From: Fibrobacterota bacterium
GTDB taxonomy: Bacteria > Fibrobacterota > Chitinivibrionia > Chitinivibrionales > Chitinispirillaceae
Assembly (NCBI GenBank): GCA_023459055.1
Contig: JAEWVR010000015.1
Span: forward strand, 62,001 to 126,000
Reading direction: 5' to 3'
DNA: 64,000 nucleotides
A model generated the notes under the pieces. The model made no database searches. It was not told the DNA's origin and saw only the letters and a list, made by a program, of their open reading frames with translations. A program made the position numbers and the translations under genes. Positions 29,066 through 38,643 of this stretch are shown here, piece after piece (position 1 is the stretch's first letter; every line of letters starts with the position of its first letter).

Positions 29066-29652
29066 AGATTTGACCACCCGTAACCATGATAAAGGTACCA
29101 GGTTAGTTGTATCCGCCCAATGCAGGCACTGTTTTAAACGCATAAGTAAGATAATTCAAATCGCCTGGCAGCATAGTCGGATCTGCTACTATATATCTGT
29201 CAATTATTTCCAGCTGGTACATTTGAATTAGTGTTAGAATTTTATGATACACTGTTAGTTTTATCATACACATCATAAAAAATGTTTCATTTACAGTATG
29301 ATAAAATTGACTTCCAAACTGCATAGTTCTACCGCCGGTTCACAATACGCTGACCTTCTCTGTGTACCAGTATATCAATAGTATCTGCATATATACTTTT
29401 TATATATCCCTTTTAAATCCAATAGTTACTTGAAGGTAATCGTCAGGGGTTAATTATCCTTTAAAAAAGCATAGTTTTCATCTATTTAAGTAAAGCGCTA
29501 TTGATCACAAACTGTACATTGTGGCAGTTGTATATACTCTCTCCTTTTTTGTGAAATTATTATTGGCAGACATTTTGCTTTTATACCCCAAACAGGTTTG
29601 GTTGTTAATTAACCAAATGCTCTATAACTCTTTAACAATAAAGGAGTGCATT
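29066..29652. other. Gene-free stretch before the protease gene
   Basis: A minus-strand 73-codon frame (29324-29103) has no ribosome site and no recognisable family, so it is not called. TATACT near 29533 may be part of a promoter for the protease gene. AAGGAG at 29641-29646 is its ribosome site. Confidence 0.4.
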
Positions 29653-32600
29653 ATGCACATTTCATCATTCACAAGAAAAGGGCTGTTTACATTCGCAGCC
29701 GGGGCACTACTTGTTTCAGGTGTCCATGCAACCTCATTTTTTGATGACCACAATGATGGCAGACTTACCGGATGGACCTCCTATGGTAACCGCCAATGGA
29801 GTGAAAGTGGTACAAATGCGACACCCTTATGCTGTAAACAGAATGAGGGATTTCTGATTAACAACAATTCAGTTAACAGTAACGGAACTCTTACTGTTAA
29901 AATGACCGCAGATCAATGGAACGGTAACAGAGGTGGAATCGTTTTCAGGTGGACATCGGTTTCGTCCTATTATTATGTTTCAGTTCAGCCTGGAAACAAA
30001 TACAGTAGTTCCATCCGATTTGCAAAGAATACAACAGCACCTAATTCCGGGATTGTTATCGCTCAGAATTTTGCCATGAATACAACGTTTACTTTGAAGA
30101 TTATCATGCAGGGGAACAAATTTGACTTTTACATTGATAATGTCCTGAAAGGAACAATTACAGACAATTCTTATCCGTCGGGTAAAATCGGATATGCTTA
30201 TTCAACCGAATGGAATGATTATATCGATATTGATAATATTGAATGGACTGAATCACAGGCGGCAGTTCCACAGGCTCCATCTAATGTCAAAGTGAATACA
30301 GTGTCTGCTTCGCAGTTAAATTTAAGCTGGAATGATAATTCATCAGATGAAACAGGATTCCGCATTGAACGTGCTGTAAGTGGTGAAAGTTACACTGAAA
30401 TCGCAACGGTATCTTCTAATAGTACATCATATCAGAATACCGGGCTTCAGCCCAACACTGTTTACAATTATAGAATCCGTGCATTTAACGACGCCGGTAA
30501 TTCAGGATATAGTCCGGTTGTATCAGCAAGGACATCCAGTACAGGTGAGAAATTTCTCATAATAGTCAGCAGTACTCTTTACCGATATGGATCAATATCA
30601 TCAGATATTAAACAATATCAGGATGATATTTTGAAACAAGGTTATACAAGCAAAGTAATACGTATCAGTAAAACAGAAGATCAATACGCTGATGAGATCT
30701 GTCCTACAGAAAAAGAACTTAAAACCATGATCAAAAGCTATTATGCATCAGGTCTTGAAGGTTTCCTGCTTGTCGGTTCAGCCCGTGATATCCCAACCGC
30801 ATACTGGAGATACCATGAAAAATCTACTGACTGGGGATATTCAAATGATCCAACAGACCTCTATTATGCAGACATACATGACTGGGTTGATCTTGACAAC
30901 AATGGAGTATATGAGACATATCATTCAAAATATGAGAATGGTAAATGGATTGAAGATACAAGTAAACCGGCAAACCCATCAAACCCTCTCCCTCTTCCTG
31001 AACTGATGTTTGGCCGGATCAGCACAGATACAACAATTATATCAAATGATATTCAGGCAGAACTTATCAGCAGGTATTTCAAAAAAAATCACTCTTACAG
31101 AGTAAACGGAAGCCCTCTTACTGCTGAGCAGTCAAGAAGATCGCTTTTTCTCGTGAATGATTGCTATTCGGGAGCGGTTCGTCCGGAGATAAATGTCCAG
31201 AATGCAGGTTCGGACATGAATGTACTTGCCGGTTTCCAGTTATTGTTTCCAGAGAGGATAAAAGCTGAGTTAGCAAAAGGCTATACACATGCACAGATTG
31301 TAACACATTCCGGTAGCGATTGTCACAATGTCTATTCATGGGCAGATGAAGAGAAGAAATGGATCGGGTTCACTCTTGACGATTTGAAATCATCTGATCC
31401 AAAAGTTAGCCAGGTTAATATTTTCGGTTGCTATGGTGCACAGTTCAATGTACCTAATTTTGGTGAAACGTATCTTTTCTATAATGATTATACGCTTAGT
31501 GTTACAGGCAGCAGCGGAGGATGGGGAACATGGATGGATAGCACTTACTATAAAGAATTGAACGCAGGTATTCCTGTCGGAAAAGCATTCTGCAACTGGA
31601 TGCTTCGTTATAGAGATGGTGGTGCTCCTAAAGGTGTTCTTCATGGTGATCCTCTGATCACGTATACGCAGGTTTTAAAGAACAGACCGCCAATGTTTTC
31701 TGAACCGCTCTTTTCACACGAAGCAACAGCGGGTAGTCAGTTTTCAATGCTTATCGGTGCTGTTGATCCAGATAATGACCCGGTATATATTGAACTCAAG
31801 AATCTGCCGGAAGGAGCTACCTTTGATGGCAAACGCCTTACATGGACTCCATCGATGGATCTGGTTAGTACAAATGATACAATTACAGCAATCGTAACTG
31901 ATAACCATAATAACAAAACAATCCAGTCATTTACAATATACGTATCACATTTTGTTAATGGTCTTTTAACTGCTACAAATGGATGGGAACTTTCGGGAAA
32001 TGCGCATTTTGGTCCGACACTAAGTGATGAGTACTACAATCCACAAGGTGTTAAATCATATCCACTCTCAACATCTGATACATGGGGTGTAATCAGGCAG
32101 ACTGTAACTGTCAAGCCAAACACCCAATATCGCTTTTCATTCTATTCACTCAACAAACTTACCAAAAACCCCAAGAGTGCAAAAGTGCGGATTGAGGAAT
32201 TGAATCTTGACATCCCTCTGCCAGGATGGAGTGAGAATGACTTTTCTTATTCCAGTGCATCCATAAACACTGGCGCTAACACAAATCTGACAATATCAAT
32301 ACAAAGCGGGAGCGCTTCAAGCTTGACATCAGGCAACCTCTATGCCACAATGTTCCGACTTGTCAGTCTTCCGACAGGTTTACACAATGAATCATTTGAA
32401 ATTGGGACTTCTGCACCGCAATCATGGACCGAAGATAAATGGATTTCACAGAATTCCACTATGTCATGGGAGAATACCGGTCGATCGGGAAACTGTGTCA
32501 GCATTAACAATACCGATGATAATGATGCCCGCTGGATTCAGCAGATCGAAGGGCTCACTCCGGGGACTGCTTACAGATTCAGCGGCTGGCTCAAAGGCGA

Positions 32601-32832
32601 ATCAATTTCAAATAATGGTTCAACAGGCGCAAATATTTGTCTTATGGGCGGTTTCGAATCGTCATCGGAGTTCTTCAGTGGTACTGGTACATTCGACTGG
32701 ACAAGAGTAGAGTTTACATTTACAGCTCCGCCATCAGGCTCTGTTACCGTTGGAGCAAGACTTGGTTTCTATGGAAGTACTGTTACAGGAAAAGCATGGT
32801 TTGATGATCTGGAAATAGTACCTGCTGAGTAA
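29653..32832 (+). CDS. Secreted C25-like (gingipain/caspase-fold) cysteine protease with accessory modules
   Basis: A 1059-residue multidomain exported protein. After a signal peptide (about residues 1-24) come a LamG-like jelly-roll (about 25-210), one fibronectin type III domain (about 215-300), a caspase-fold peptidase domain resembling family C25 (about 300-680), an Ig/cadherin-like domain (about 685-770), and two CBM4/9-like jelly-rolls at the C-terminus. Candidate catalytic residues are His552 in VTHSGSD and Cys593 in NIFGCYGAQF. An upstream in-frame TTG-type extension to 29521 is rejected because AAGGAG lies 6 bases before ATG 29653 and the signal peptide starts there. No type IX sorting domain is obvious at the end. 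Expected role is extracellular protein or glycoprotein breakdown. Confidence 0.8.
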   Translation: MHISSFTRKGLFTFAAGALLVSGVHATSFFDDHNDGRLTGWTSYGNRQWSESGTNATPLCCKQNEGFLINNNSVNSNGTLTVKMTADQWNGNRGGIVFRWTSVSSYYYVSVQPGNKYSSSIRFAKNTTAPNSGIVIAQNFAMNTTFTLKIIMQGNKFDFYIDNVLKGTITDNSYPSGKIGYAYSTEWNDYIDIDNIEWTESQAAVPQAPSNVKVNTVSASQLNLSWNDNSSDETGFRIERAVSGESYTEIATVSSNSTSYQNTGLQPNTVYNYRIRAFNDAGNSGYSPVVSARTSSTGEKFLIIVSSTLYRYGSISSDIKQYQDDILKQGYTSKVIRISKTEDQYADEICPTEKELKTMIKSYYASGLEGFLLVGSARDIPTAYWRYHEKSTDWGYSNDPTDLYYADIHDWVDLDNNGVYETYHSKYENGKWIEDTSKPANPSNPLPLPELMFGRISTDTTIISNDIQAELISRYFKKNHSYRVNGSPLTAEQSRRSLFLVNDCYSGAVRPEINVQNAGSDMNVLAGFQLLFPERIKAELAKGYTHAQIVTHSGSDCHNVYSWADEEKKWIGFTLDDLKSSDPKVSQVNIFGCYGAQFNVPNFGETYLFYNDYTLSVTGSSGGWGTWMDSTYYKELNAGIPVGKAFCNWMLRYRDGGAPKGVLHGDPLITYTQVLKNRPPMFSEPLFSHEATAGSQFSMLIGAVDPDNDPVYIELKNLPEGATFDGKRLTWTPSMDLVSTNDTITAIVTDNHNNKTIQSFTIYVSHFVNGLLTATNGWELSGNAHFGPTLSDEYYNPQGVKSYPLSTSDTWGVIRQTVTVKPNTQYRFSFYSLNKLTKNPKSAKVRIEELNLDIPLPGWSENDFSYSSASINTGANTNLTISIQSGSASSLTSGNLYATMFRLVSLPTGLHNESFEIGTSAPQSWTEDKWISQNSTMSWENTGRSGNCVSINNTDDNDARWIQQIEGLTPGTAYRFSGWLKGESISNNGSTGANICLMGGFESSSEFFSGTGTFDWTRVEFTFTAPPSGSVTVGARLGFYGSTVTGKAWFDDLEIVPAE

Positions 32833-32853
32833 TTTGTTGCTTAAAAGAGAGAT

Positions 32854-32877
32854 TCCCGAACCTTTTGGGGTTCGGGA
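32854..32877 (+). terminator. Hairpin after the protease gene
   Basis: TCCCGAACC (32854-32862) pairs with GGTTCGGGA (32869-32877), with a 6-base loop. No clear T-run follows, so it may be a weak or factor-assisted terminator. Confidence 0.5.
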
Positions 32878-33054
32878 TCAAAACATCTGCGTTGTTATAA
32901 ATTATTCTTGTCAATCCTGATTGATTGTTAAATAAAAAAACAAGAAAATTCCAAATTTCGAACATCCAACTTCTTCATTGATTCACCACCTCTCACATTA
33001 TATATTACTCGTTTATTGCGGTACACCTGTCAAATAAGGTATAAACTGAAAACT

Positions 33055-33657
33055 ATGGAAAATATTTCAGCAAATAAGCGGCCTGAAGCTGTATTTATCT
33101 GTTCATCGGCTTTTTACAAGGAACTACCCGAACCGCAAGGGGAGGAGTATGCAGTACTTGGACGGTCAAATGTCGGCAAGTCATCGTTTATAAACCATGT
33201 GCTTGCCAATAGTAATCTTGCCCGCGTGTCGAAAACACCCGGTAAGACATCACTGGCGAATCTGTATAAACTTGATGACTCCATGTTCTGGGTTGATCTT
33301 CCGGGGTATGGCTATGCAAAGGTCGGCGGAGGTGAAAAGCAGCGCTGGTCAAAACTGATTGCGGACTATTGCGAAAAACGTCCTAATCTGATGGGGCTCT
33401 TGTGGCTTATTGATATACGTCATATCGGTGTAAAAGCTGACATGGAGGCGTTTCCATGGTTGTCGGATCTTGGAAAACCACTATTTCCTGTTTTGACAAA
33501 AGGTGATAAGTTGACAACAAACGAAAAAAAGAAACAGGTGAAAGCTGCAATTGAAACCTTTGGTTTTGAATCGGAACCGGTTATCTACTCTGTCAATGAT
33601 CATATGTCACGGGATCGTTTTTGGGATAGATTTACACAATGGAGAGGCGAATTGTAA
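33055..33657 (+). CDS. engB: Ribosome-biogenesis GTPase EngB (YsxC/YihA)
   Basis: A 200-residue TrmE-Era-EngA-EngB-type GTPase needed for assembly of the large ribosomal subunit. The G1 loop is GRSNVGKSS (36-44), the G2 Thr lies in SKTPGKTS, G3 is DLPGYG (81-86) and G4 is TKGDK (148-152). Length and the start MENISANKRPEAVF fit the family. An in-frame extension to 33016 has no family match, so ATG 33055 is chosen although only a weak AAGGT lies about 14 bases upstream. It appears to be transcribed alone. Confidence 0.93.
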   Translation: MENISANKRPEAVFICSSAFYKELPEPQGEEYAVLGRSNVGKSSFINHVLANSNLARVSKTPGKTSLANLYKLDDSMFWVDLPGYGYAKVGGGEKQRWSKLIADYCEKRPNLMGLLWLIDIRHIGVKADMEAFPWLSDLGKPLFPVLTKGDKLTTNEKKKQVKAAIETFGFESEPVIYSVNDHMSRDRFWDRFTQWRGEL

Positions 33658-33668
33658 TTCATCTGTAT

Positions 33669-33827
33669 ATGAAACAGCATCTGGCCAATAGCTCAATCAA
33701 CCAGGTTCTCGAATTTGCGGATCCTCACTCAAGGGGCTTTTATGATAAGACCGGGGCAGAATTTCTCTATGAATCAAAATTGTCAATTCCTGGCAGGATG
33801 ATTCCTGTTTATCAGTATGTAGTTTGA
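33669..33827 (+). pseudogene. C-terminal remnant of a GNAT acetyltransferase
   Basis: The frame reads FADPHSRGFYDKTGAEF and then IPGRMIPVYQYVV, which is the last strand and helix of a GNAT-family acetyltransferase (acetyl-CoA site and C-terminal strand). All earlier parts are absent: engB ends just upstream. It lacks a ribosome site. The relic suggests a deletion that joined engB to the following gene. Confidence 0.6.
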
Positions 33828-33852
33828 AAACCTTACAGTAACAATGTAACCA

Positions 33853-34344
33853 ATGGAAGTGCGGAAAAACAACATGAGGCGACATGACAGAATGATAAAA
33901 GATCGGGAGACACTGCAACTGATACTTGACAATTCGGATGTTTGCAGGATCGCGTTGCATGATAGTCCGTTTCCTTACATTGTTCCACTCAATTACGGAT
34001 ACATCTGGGATGACCAATTAGTGCTTTATTTTCATTGTGCACCTGAAGGCAGGAAGCTTGCCTGTATTCGCCGCGATAATCATGTATGTTTTGAAATTGA
34101 CATGGGACATGAACTTGTTCAGCATGAGCATGCATGCAACTGGGGTATGCGCTATAAAAGTATTATTGGTAATGGGGTAATTGAGATTGTTGATGATCAT
34201 GATGAAAAAATTAAGGGACTCAATTTACTTATGAGGCACTACATGTTTAAAGCAGAACAGATTAATTATGATGAACATGTTTTTAAACACACCGCTGTAT
34301 TAAAGATGAGTGTTGTCGGATTTACAGGAAAACAGAAAATCTGA
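33853..34344 (+). CDS. Pyridoxamine 5'-phosphate oxidase-like flavin-binding split-barrel protein (NimA-like)
   Basis: A 163-residue protein of the FMN-binding split-barrel fold. The pattern MRRHDRMIKD, then FPYIVPLNYGY, LYFHCAPEGRKLACI and VCFEIDM matches the group annotated as pyridoxamine 5'-phosphate oxidase-related or NimA-like. NimA members reduce nitroimidazoles in some anaerobes, but most relatives have no known substrate. The start may be ATG 33853 or the in-frame ATG 33874, which begins directly with the conserved MRR block. A drug-resistance role should not be assumed from sequence. Confidence 0.85.
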   Translation: MEVRKNNMRRHDRMIKDRETLQLILDNSDVCRIALHDSPFPYIVPLNYGYIWDDQLVLYFHCAPEGRKLACIRRDNHVCFEIDMGHELVQHEHACNWGMRYKSIIGNGVIEIVDDHDEKIKGLNLLMRHYMFKAEQINYDEHVFKHTAVLKMSVVGFTGKQKI

Positions 34345-34597
34345 GCAATAAGATGTTGTTATAGATATACCCTTACCAGCTCCTGAATTTTAGTCCGTTT
34401 TTCCAAAAATGTATCCTTTTACTGATATGTGGGAGGAAATCGAAAACATTATTACAAATAGTTTCGATTTCCTGCGTATTACACCCCTTTTTCAGCATAA
34501 ATCTCGATAAAATGTTACGTGTGCTTTCATTTTTTTAATTATTTTAATAAACTATTTTTACCAAATGGACGCAACATTAACGAATAAGGAGACAGGC

Positions 34598-36673
34598 ATG
34601 GATCAAAAGGTTATTAACAAGGCTGCTGATAATATCAGAATTCTTTCGGTCGCAATGGTTGAAAAAGCGAAGTCAGGACACCCCGGTGGTGCTATGGGCG
34701 GTGCGGATTTTATCAATGTTCTATTCACCGAATTTTTAAATTATGATCCGTCAGATATGACATGGCGTAATCGTGACAGATTTTTTCTTGATCCGGGTCA
34801 TATGTCACCAATGCTTTATTCACAGCTTGCATTGTGTGGTAATTTTACGCTTGATGACCTCAGGAATTTTCGTCAGTGGGATAGTATTACTCCGGGACAT
34901 CCTGAACGTCACATTGACAAAGGTATTGAGAATACATCCGGGCCGCTTGGGCAGGGACATGCGATGGCGCTCGGTGCTGCAATTGCAGAGAGATTCCTTG
35001 CAGCAAAGTTTGGTGATGTGATGTCACATAAAACCTATGCATTTATCTCTGATGGTGGTATTCAGGAAGAAATCTCACAGGGTGTCGGACGTCTTGCCGG
35101 TCACCTTGGTTTAAATAATTTCATTATGTTCTATGACTCAAATAATGTGCAGTTGTCAACAATGGTCAATGAAGTGACAAGTGAGAATACTGCGAAGAAA
35201 TATGAAGCATGGGGTTGGAACGTAATCACGATTACCGGAAACGATCAAAACGCGATCCGCGCAGCGCTCAAGAGTGCCAATGAAGAGAAAAAGCGTCCTA
35301 CGCTTATTATTGGTAATACTATTATGGGTAAAGGTGCTGTAACTGCAAATAATGAAAACTACGAGGGAAAAGCTGCAACTCACGGTATGCCGCTTTCAGA
35401 AGCAGGGGCTTCAGCAGACAATACAATAAAGAATCTTGGCGGTGATCCCACAAATCCGTTTGTTATTTTCGATGATGTAAAAGCGTATTACGAATCTGTA
35501 AAGAAAGCAAAAATCGCTGCTGCCGCATCTCGTAAAGAAGCTGAAAAGAAATGGGCTGCAGCAAATCCGGAACTTGCTGCAAAACTCGACAAATTTTTCT
35601 CCGATACACTTCCATCAATTGACTGGGAGAAAATTCAGCATAAACCCAACATCGCAAGTCGTCAATCGTCAAGTAATGTTCTTGGTGAATTCGCAAAGAA
35701 GATTGAAAACATGATGGTATCCTCTGCAGATCTTTCAAATAGCGATAAAACTGATGGTTTCCTCAAAAATTCTAAAAGTATCACTGCGGCGGATTTTTCA
35801 GGTGCATTTCTTCAGGCCGGTGTTGCAGAACTGACTATGGCCGCAGTAATGAATGGTGTTGCTGCACATGGTGGTGTAATTCCTGTGTGTGCTACATTCT
35901 TTACATTTTCAGACTACATGAAACCGGCAATCCGCATGGCTGCACTGATGAAACTGCCGGTCAGGTATGTGTTTACACACGATACATTCAGGGTAGGTGA
36001 GGATGGCCCGACGCATCAGCCAATCGAACAGGAAGCACAGATTCGGCTTCTTGAAAAGATGGATAACCTTGATGGCAAGCGCAGTATGCTTGTACTTCGT
36101 CCGGCAGACAGTGCAGAAACAACAGTCGCATGGAAGAAAGCGCTGGAATTCAAGGGGCCATGCGCGTTGCTTCTATCCCGTCAGAATATCAACGATCTTC
36201 CTGCTGTGGGGCAGTCACGTTTTGCTGATGCAGCTTCTGGAATTAATAAAGGTGGATACATTGTTTATGGTGGTGAATCCGCACAAGATCTGGTGATGGT
36301 TGCAAACGGCTCTGAAGTTGCAACCTGTGTTGAAGCTGCCAGAATTCTTGAAGGCAAAGGAATAAAGGTTCGCGTTGTATCAATACCATCAGATGCAGTA
36401 TTTGAAGATCAGGATGAATCTTATAAAGAAAAAGTTCTTCCGTATGGTGTTCCGACGTTTGGTCTTACTGCAGGTCTTCCGATCGCACTCGAAAAGATTG
36501 TGGGACCACTCGGAAAGGTTGTGGGTTTTGAACGTTTCGGGGCATCAGCTCCTTATAAAGTACTTGATGAGAAATTCGGGTATACAGGGCCGATTGTTGC
36601 CGAAAAGGCAGAGAAGTATCTTAAAGAGTATCCATCAATGGTAAACAGATTGCTTGCTGCATTAAAAAAGTAA
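34598..36673 (+). CDS. tkt: Transketolase
   Basis: A 691-residue thiamine-diphosphate enzyme of the pentose phosphate pathway that transfers two-carbon ketol units between sugar phosphates. Visible marks: KSGHPGGAMGGADF with His28, DPGHMSPMLY, GPLGQG (115-120), the cofactor-metal loop SDGGIQEE (151-158, where many relatives have GDG at the start), and in the pyrimidine-binding half FTHDTFRVGEDGPTHQP. The C-terminal domain follows. ATG 34598 has AAGGAG 7 bases upstream; the frame opens 33 bases earlier without such a site. It is followed by a strong hairpin, so it is probably a single-gene unit. Confidence 0.95.
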   Translation: MDQKVINKAADNIRILSVAMVEKAKSGHPGGAMGGADFINVLFTEFLNYDPSDMTWRNRDRFFLDPGHMSPMLYSQLALCGNFTLDDLRNFRQWDSITPGHPERHIDKGIENTSGPLGQGHAMALGAAIAERFLAAKFGDVMSHKTYAFISDGGIQEEISQGVGRLAGHLGLNNFIMFYDSNNVQLSTMVNEVTSENTAKKYEAWGWNVITITGNDQNAIRAALKSANEEKKRPTLIIGNTIMGKGAVTANNENYEGKAATHGMPLSEAGASADNTIKNLGGDPTNPFVIFDDVKAYYESVKKAKIAAAASRKEAEKKWAAANPELAAKLDKFFSDTLPSIDWEKIQHKPNIASRQSSSNVLGEFAKKIENMMVSSADLSNSDKTDGFLKNSKSITAADFSGAFLQAGVAELTMAAVMNGVAAHGGVIPVCATFFTFSDYMKPAIRMAALMKLPVRYVFTHDTFRVGEDGPTHQPIEQEAQIRLLEKMDNLDGKRSMLVLRPADSAETTVAWKKALEFKGPCALLLSRQNINDLPAVGQSRFADAASGINKGGYIVYGGESAQDLVMVANGSEVATCVEAARILEGKGIKVRVVSIPSDAVFEDQDESYKEKVLPYGVPTFGLTAGLPIALEKIVGPLGKVVGFERFGASAPYKVLDEKFGYTGPIVAEKAEKYLKEYPSMVNRLLAALKK

Positions 36674-36703
36674 GTAACAAACTGTTTCGTCGGTAAATAA
36701 CTA

Positions 36704-36740
36704 GTGCCTTTCTGTTAATGTACAGAAAGGCACATGTTGT
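36704..36740 (+). terminator. Intrinsic-type terminator after tkt
   Basis: GTGCCTTTCTGT (36704-36715) pairs fully with ACAGAAAGGCAC (36722-36733) around a 6-base loop, followed by a T-rich stretch ATGTTGT. Confidence 0.75.
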
Positions 36741-36863
36741 TTGTTCAGGATTTTGTATAGTAGAACAATATCGATCGTCAATTAAGTGAAAAATTAATAC
36801 GATATCGAAATAAAATGCAAAGAACATATGCTCTTTGCAATGCATTTTTTCAAGGAACTGCTT

Positions 36864-37391
36864 ATGAAAATTGGAATTGTCAGTGATACGCATCGCAACA
36901 GGGAGCTGCTTCATAAAGCAGTTGACTGGATGGTCAGCAGACAGAAAATATCGGCATTATATCACCTTGGAGATGACTATGATGATGTCAATGAGCTCGG
37001 TGATTTGTTTGTTGAAATTGTACAGGTTCCAGGGACATACGATGAGCGTTATAAGAATGGAACGCTTCCTAAAAAACTCAGCGAGACTGTTTTGGGTGTG
37101 ACGCTTCTGCTGGTGCATCAGACTGATAAAGATCTGACTGATGATGATCTGATGACCACCGATATTATTCTTCATGGGCATACACACAAAGAGGAAATCA
37201 GGCTTGTGGATGGGAAGTTGTTTTTCAATCCCGGACATTTGAAAGGTCCGATGGATAAAAATATGCCTCCTACATTCGGCATACTGACAATAGGTGATAC
37301 CGAAGTAACCGCGACAATTTACAACATGGATTTCAAGGTGGTACAAACAGCCGACCTGTTACGTTCCGAAAGCGGTCTGTACAAAGAATAA
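36864..37391 (+). CDS. YfcE/MJ0936-like metallophosphodiesterase
   Basis: A 175-residue calcineurin-like phosphoesterase. Metal-binding motifs are SDTH (Asp8, His10), HLGDD (Asp37), HGHTH and NPGH. The position that normally reads GN(C/H)D reads PGTYD (about residues 56-60), so the usual Asn ligand is replaced. Relatives hydrolyse phosphodiesters in vitro; the cell substrate is mostly unknown. ATG 36864 has AAGGA about 8 bases upstream, better than the upstream in-frame start at 36828. The gene follows the tkt terminator and is therefore probably transcribed on its own. Confidence 0.85.
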   Translation: MKIGIVSDTHRNRELLHKAVDWMVSRQKISALYHLGDDYDDVNELGDLFVEIVQVPGTYDERYKNGTLPKKLSETVLGVTLLLVHQTDKDLTDDDLMTTDIILHGHTHKEEIRLVDGKLFFNPGHLKGPMDKNMPPTFGILTIGDTEVTATIYNMDFKVVQTADLLRSESGLYKE

Positions 37392-37402
37392 ACCATTCCC
37401 CG

Positions 37403-37442
37403 GTAGGGATGGCCCTTGTGGCCATCCGTTGCGTGGCCATCC
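37403..37442. repeat. Imperfect palindromic element (element C)
   Basis: GGTAGGGATGGCC leads into a hairpin, GGATGGCC (37407-37414) with GGCCATCC (37420-37427), loop CTTGT. A second GGCCATCC follows at 37435-37442. The GGTAGGGA start matches elements A and B. It lies between two convergent genes. Confidence 0.6.
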
Positions 37443-37520
37443 GAATCCAAGAATCATTATGTTTTTTGTATGCCAGACCCTGCGGAATTTTCATATCAGT
37501 GGTAGCAATGTCAACAAGCA

Positions 37521-38570
37521 TTATTTCGAAAGCATCAAACTGAATTTTGATGTCTCTGCTGTGAAAACGAGGTTTAACTCCGAGATATCGTATTTTAATG
37601 AATACTGATAGGTATAATTTACTCCATACAAACCGGAAATACTGTCCGCTTTTTTGAGTGCAAAACCCGATTCCTTTATTTTGTCAAGCATTGATGATTT
37701 CAGATCAATATAGGATGATGCATACCGGTTTTGTGCTGGTACTTCTGATGTGTAAATAATCTGATGTACAAGATTAGAATTGTCTTTTATGAATGATGCA
37801 CTGTATTTGTACTCACCGTCATTTTTAATGATACTGTCAAGAAATGTGATGGTAAACGCTGATGCACCGGTGTCGGATTTGTATGCAGCCACTGATGGAA
37901 ACCTTACTGTGTCAATCGGCTTAACAGTGTTGATCAGAAGACCCTTACGTTCATCATGAAATGAGAAAAGATTGACATAGTTTCTTATTTCAGAAATATT
38001 GGTCATCAGTGATGAAAAATAGGATGTGTCTCTGCCAAGTGCTGAGATGCCGGGTAACAGGTATTTTACTTTGTCAATCTCGGGACCATTAGCGTGCGAT
38101 ATATATGATGGTACTTTACGGATTATGTTTTCAATTAATCCACTAGTATGAAATGCCTCAAGACTTGATGACGTTGTGCTTATCATACCGAAAGAGTTTC
38201 CCCTGACTGCATCAGCAATTTTCAGCGTAATTGTATAGCCATTTTCATAACGGGAAATTGAACAGAACAGCATATATGATGGATTCAGGCGATATTGTTT
38301 GAGTGTTGCCGTTAAGTTGACAATACAGGAGCTGTCCTGACATTTCAGTATTTCTGCCAGTTTATCTTTTCCAAGCTTGCTTTCAATTTCATCCCATACA
38401 ATCGGACGGTAAGCGGGGTACTTGGATAATCTTGACATAACAATATCCGGCAGAGCATTGGTTTCCGTTTCAAGTCCGCTTTTAGGCGTTGTTTTTAATA
38501 CAAGTATCACCGCAGGTTCTGACCAGACACATACAGAAAGCATTAGAAGTATTAAAATCAGCCGCATCAT
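37521..38570 (-). CDS. Exported protein of unknown function
   Basis: A 349-residue protein with a signal peptide (about residues 1-17). The segment KCQDSSCIVNLTATLKQY (Cys77, Cys82) followed by strands resembles the N-terminal region of TolB-like periplasmic proteins, in which a Cys pair precedes a beta-sheet module that senses or scores a named target. The remaining 200 residues are strand-rich and unrecognised. ATG 38570 is preceded by AAGGAG. It is the last gene of a long minus-strand run and 73 bases downstream of sbcC, so it may share that transcript. Only export is well supported. Confidence 0.7.
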   Translation of the reverse strand: MMRLILILLMLSVCVWSEPAVILVLKTTPKSGLETETNALPDIVMSRLSKYPAYRPIVWDEIESKLGKDKLAEILKCQDSSCIVNLTATLKQYRLNPSYMLFCSISRYENGYTITLKIADAVRGNSFGMISTTSSSLEAFHTSGLIENIIRKVPSYISHANGPEIDKVKYLLPGISALGRDTSYFSSLMTNISEIRNYVNLFSFHDERKGLLINTVKPIDTVRFPSVAAYKSDTGASAFTITFLDSIIKNDGEYKYSASFIKDNSNLVHQIIYTSEVPAQNRYASSYIDLKSSMLDKIKESGFALKKADSISGLYGVNYTYQYSLKYDISELNLVFTAETSKFSLMLSK

Positions 38571-38643
38571 AACTCCTTAATAACAGTGTATCAATAAATA
38601 CAGATTATATGCAAAATAATTTCCGCAATAGTCCCCGCTATCA

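Noticed and set aside
29103..29324. Minus-strand ORF of 73 codons
   Set aside because: No ribosome site, no domain, and flanked by gene-free DNA; could be chance.
33639..33827. The 62-codon ORF after engB as an intact small gene
   Set aside because: Only its last 40 or so residues match, and they are the end of a GNAT domain, so it is listed as a remnant.
37333..37521. Minus-strand ORF of 62 codons downstream of the exported unknown protein
   Set aside because: It runs through the element C hairpin and the antisense of the phosphodiesterase end, without ribosome site.
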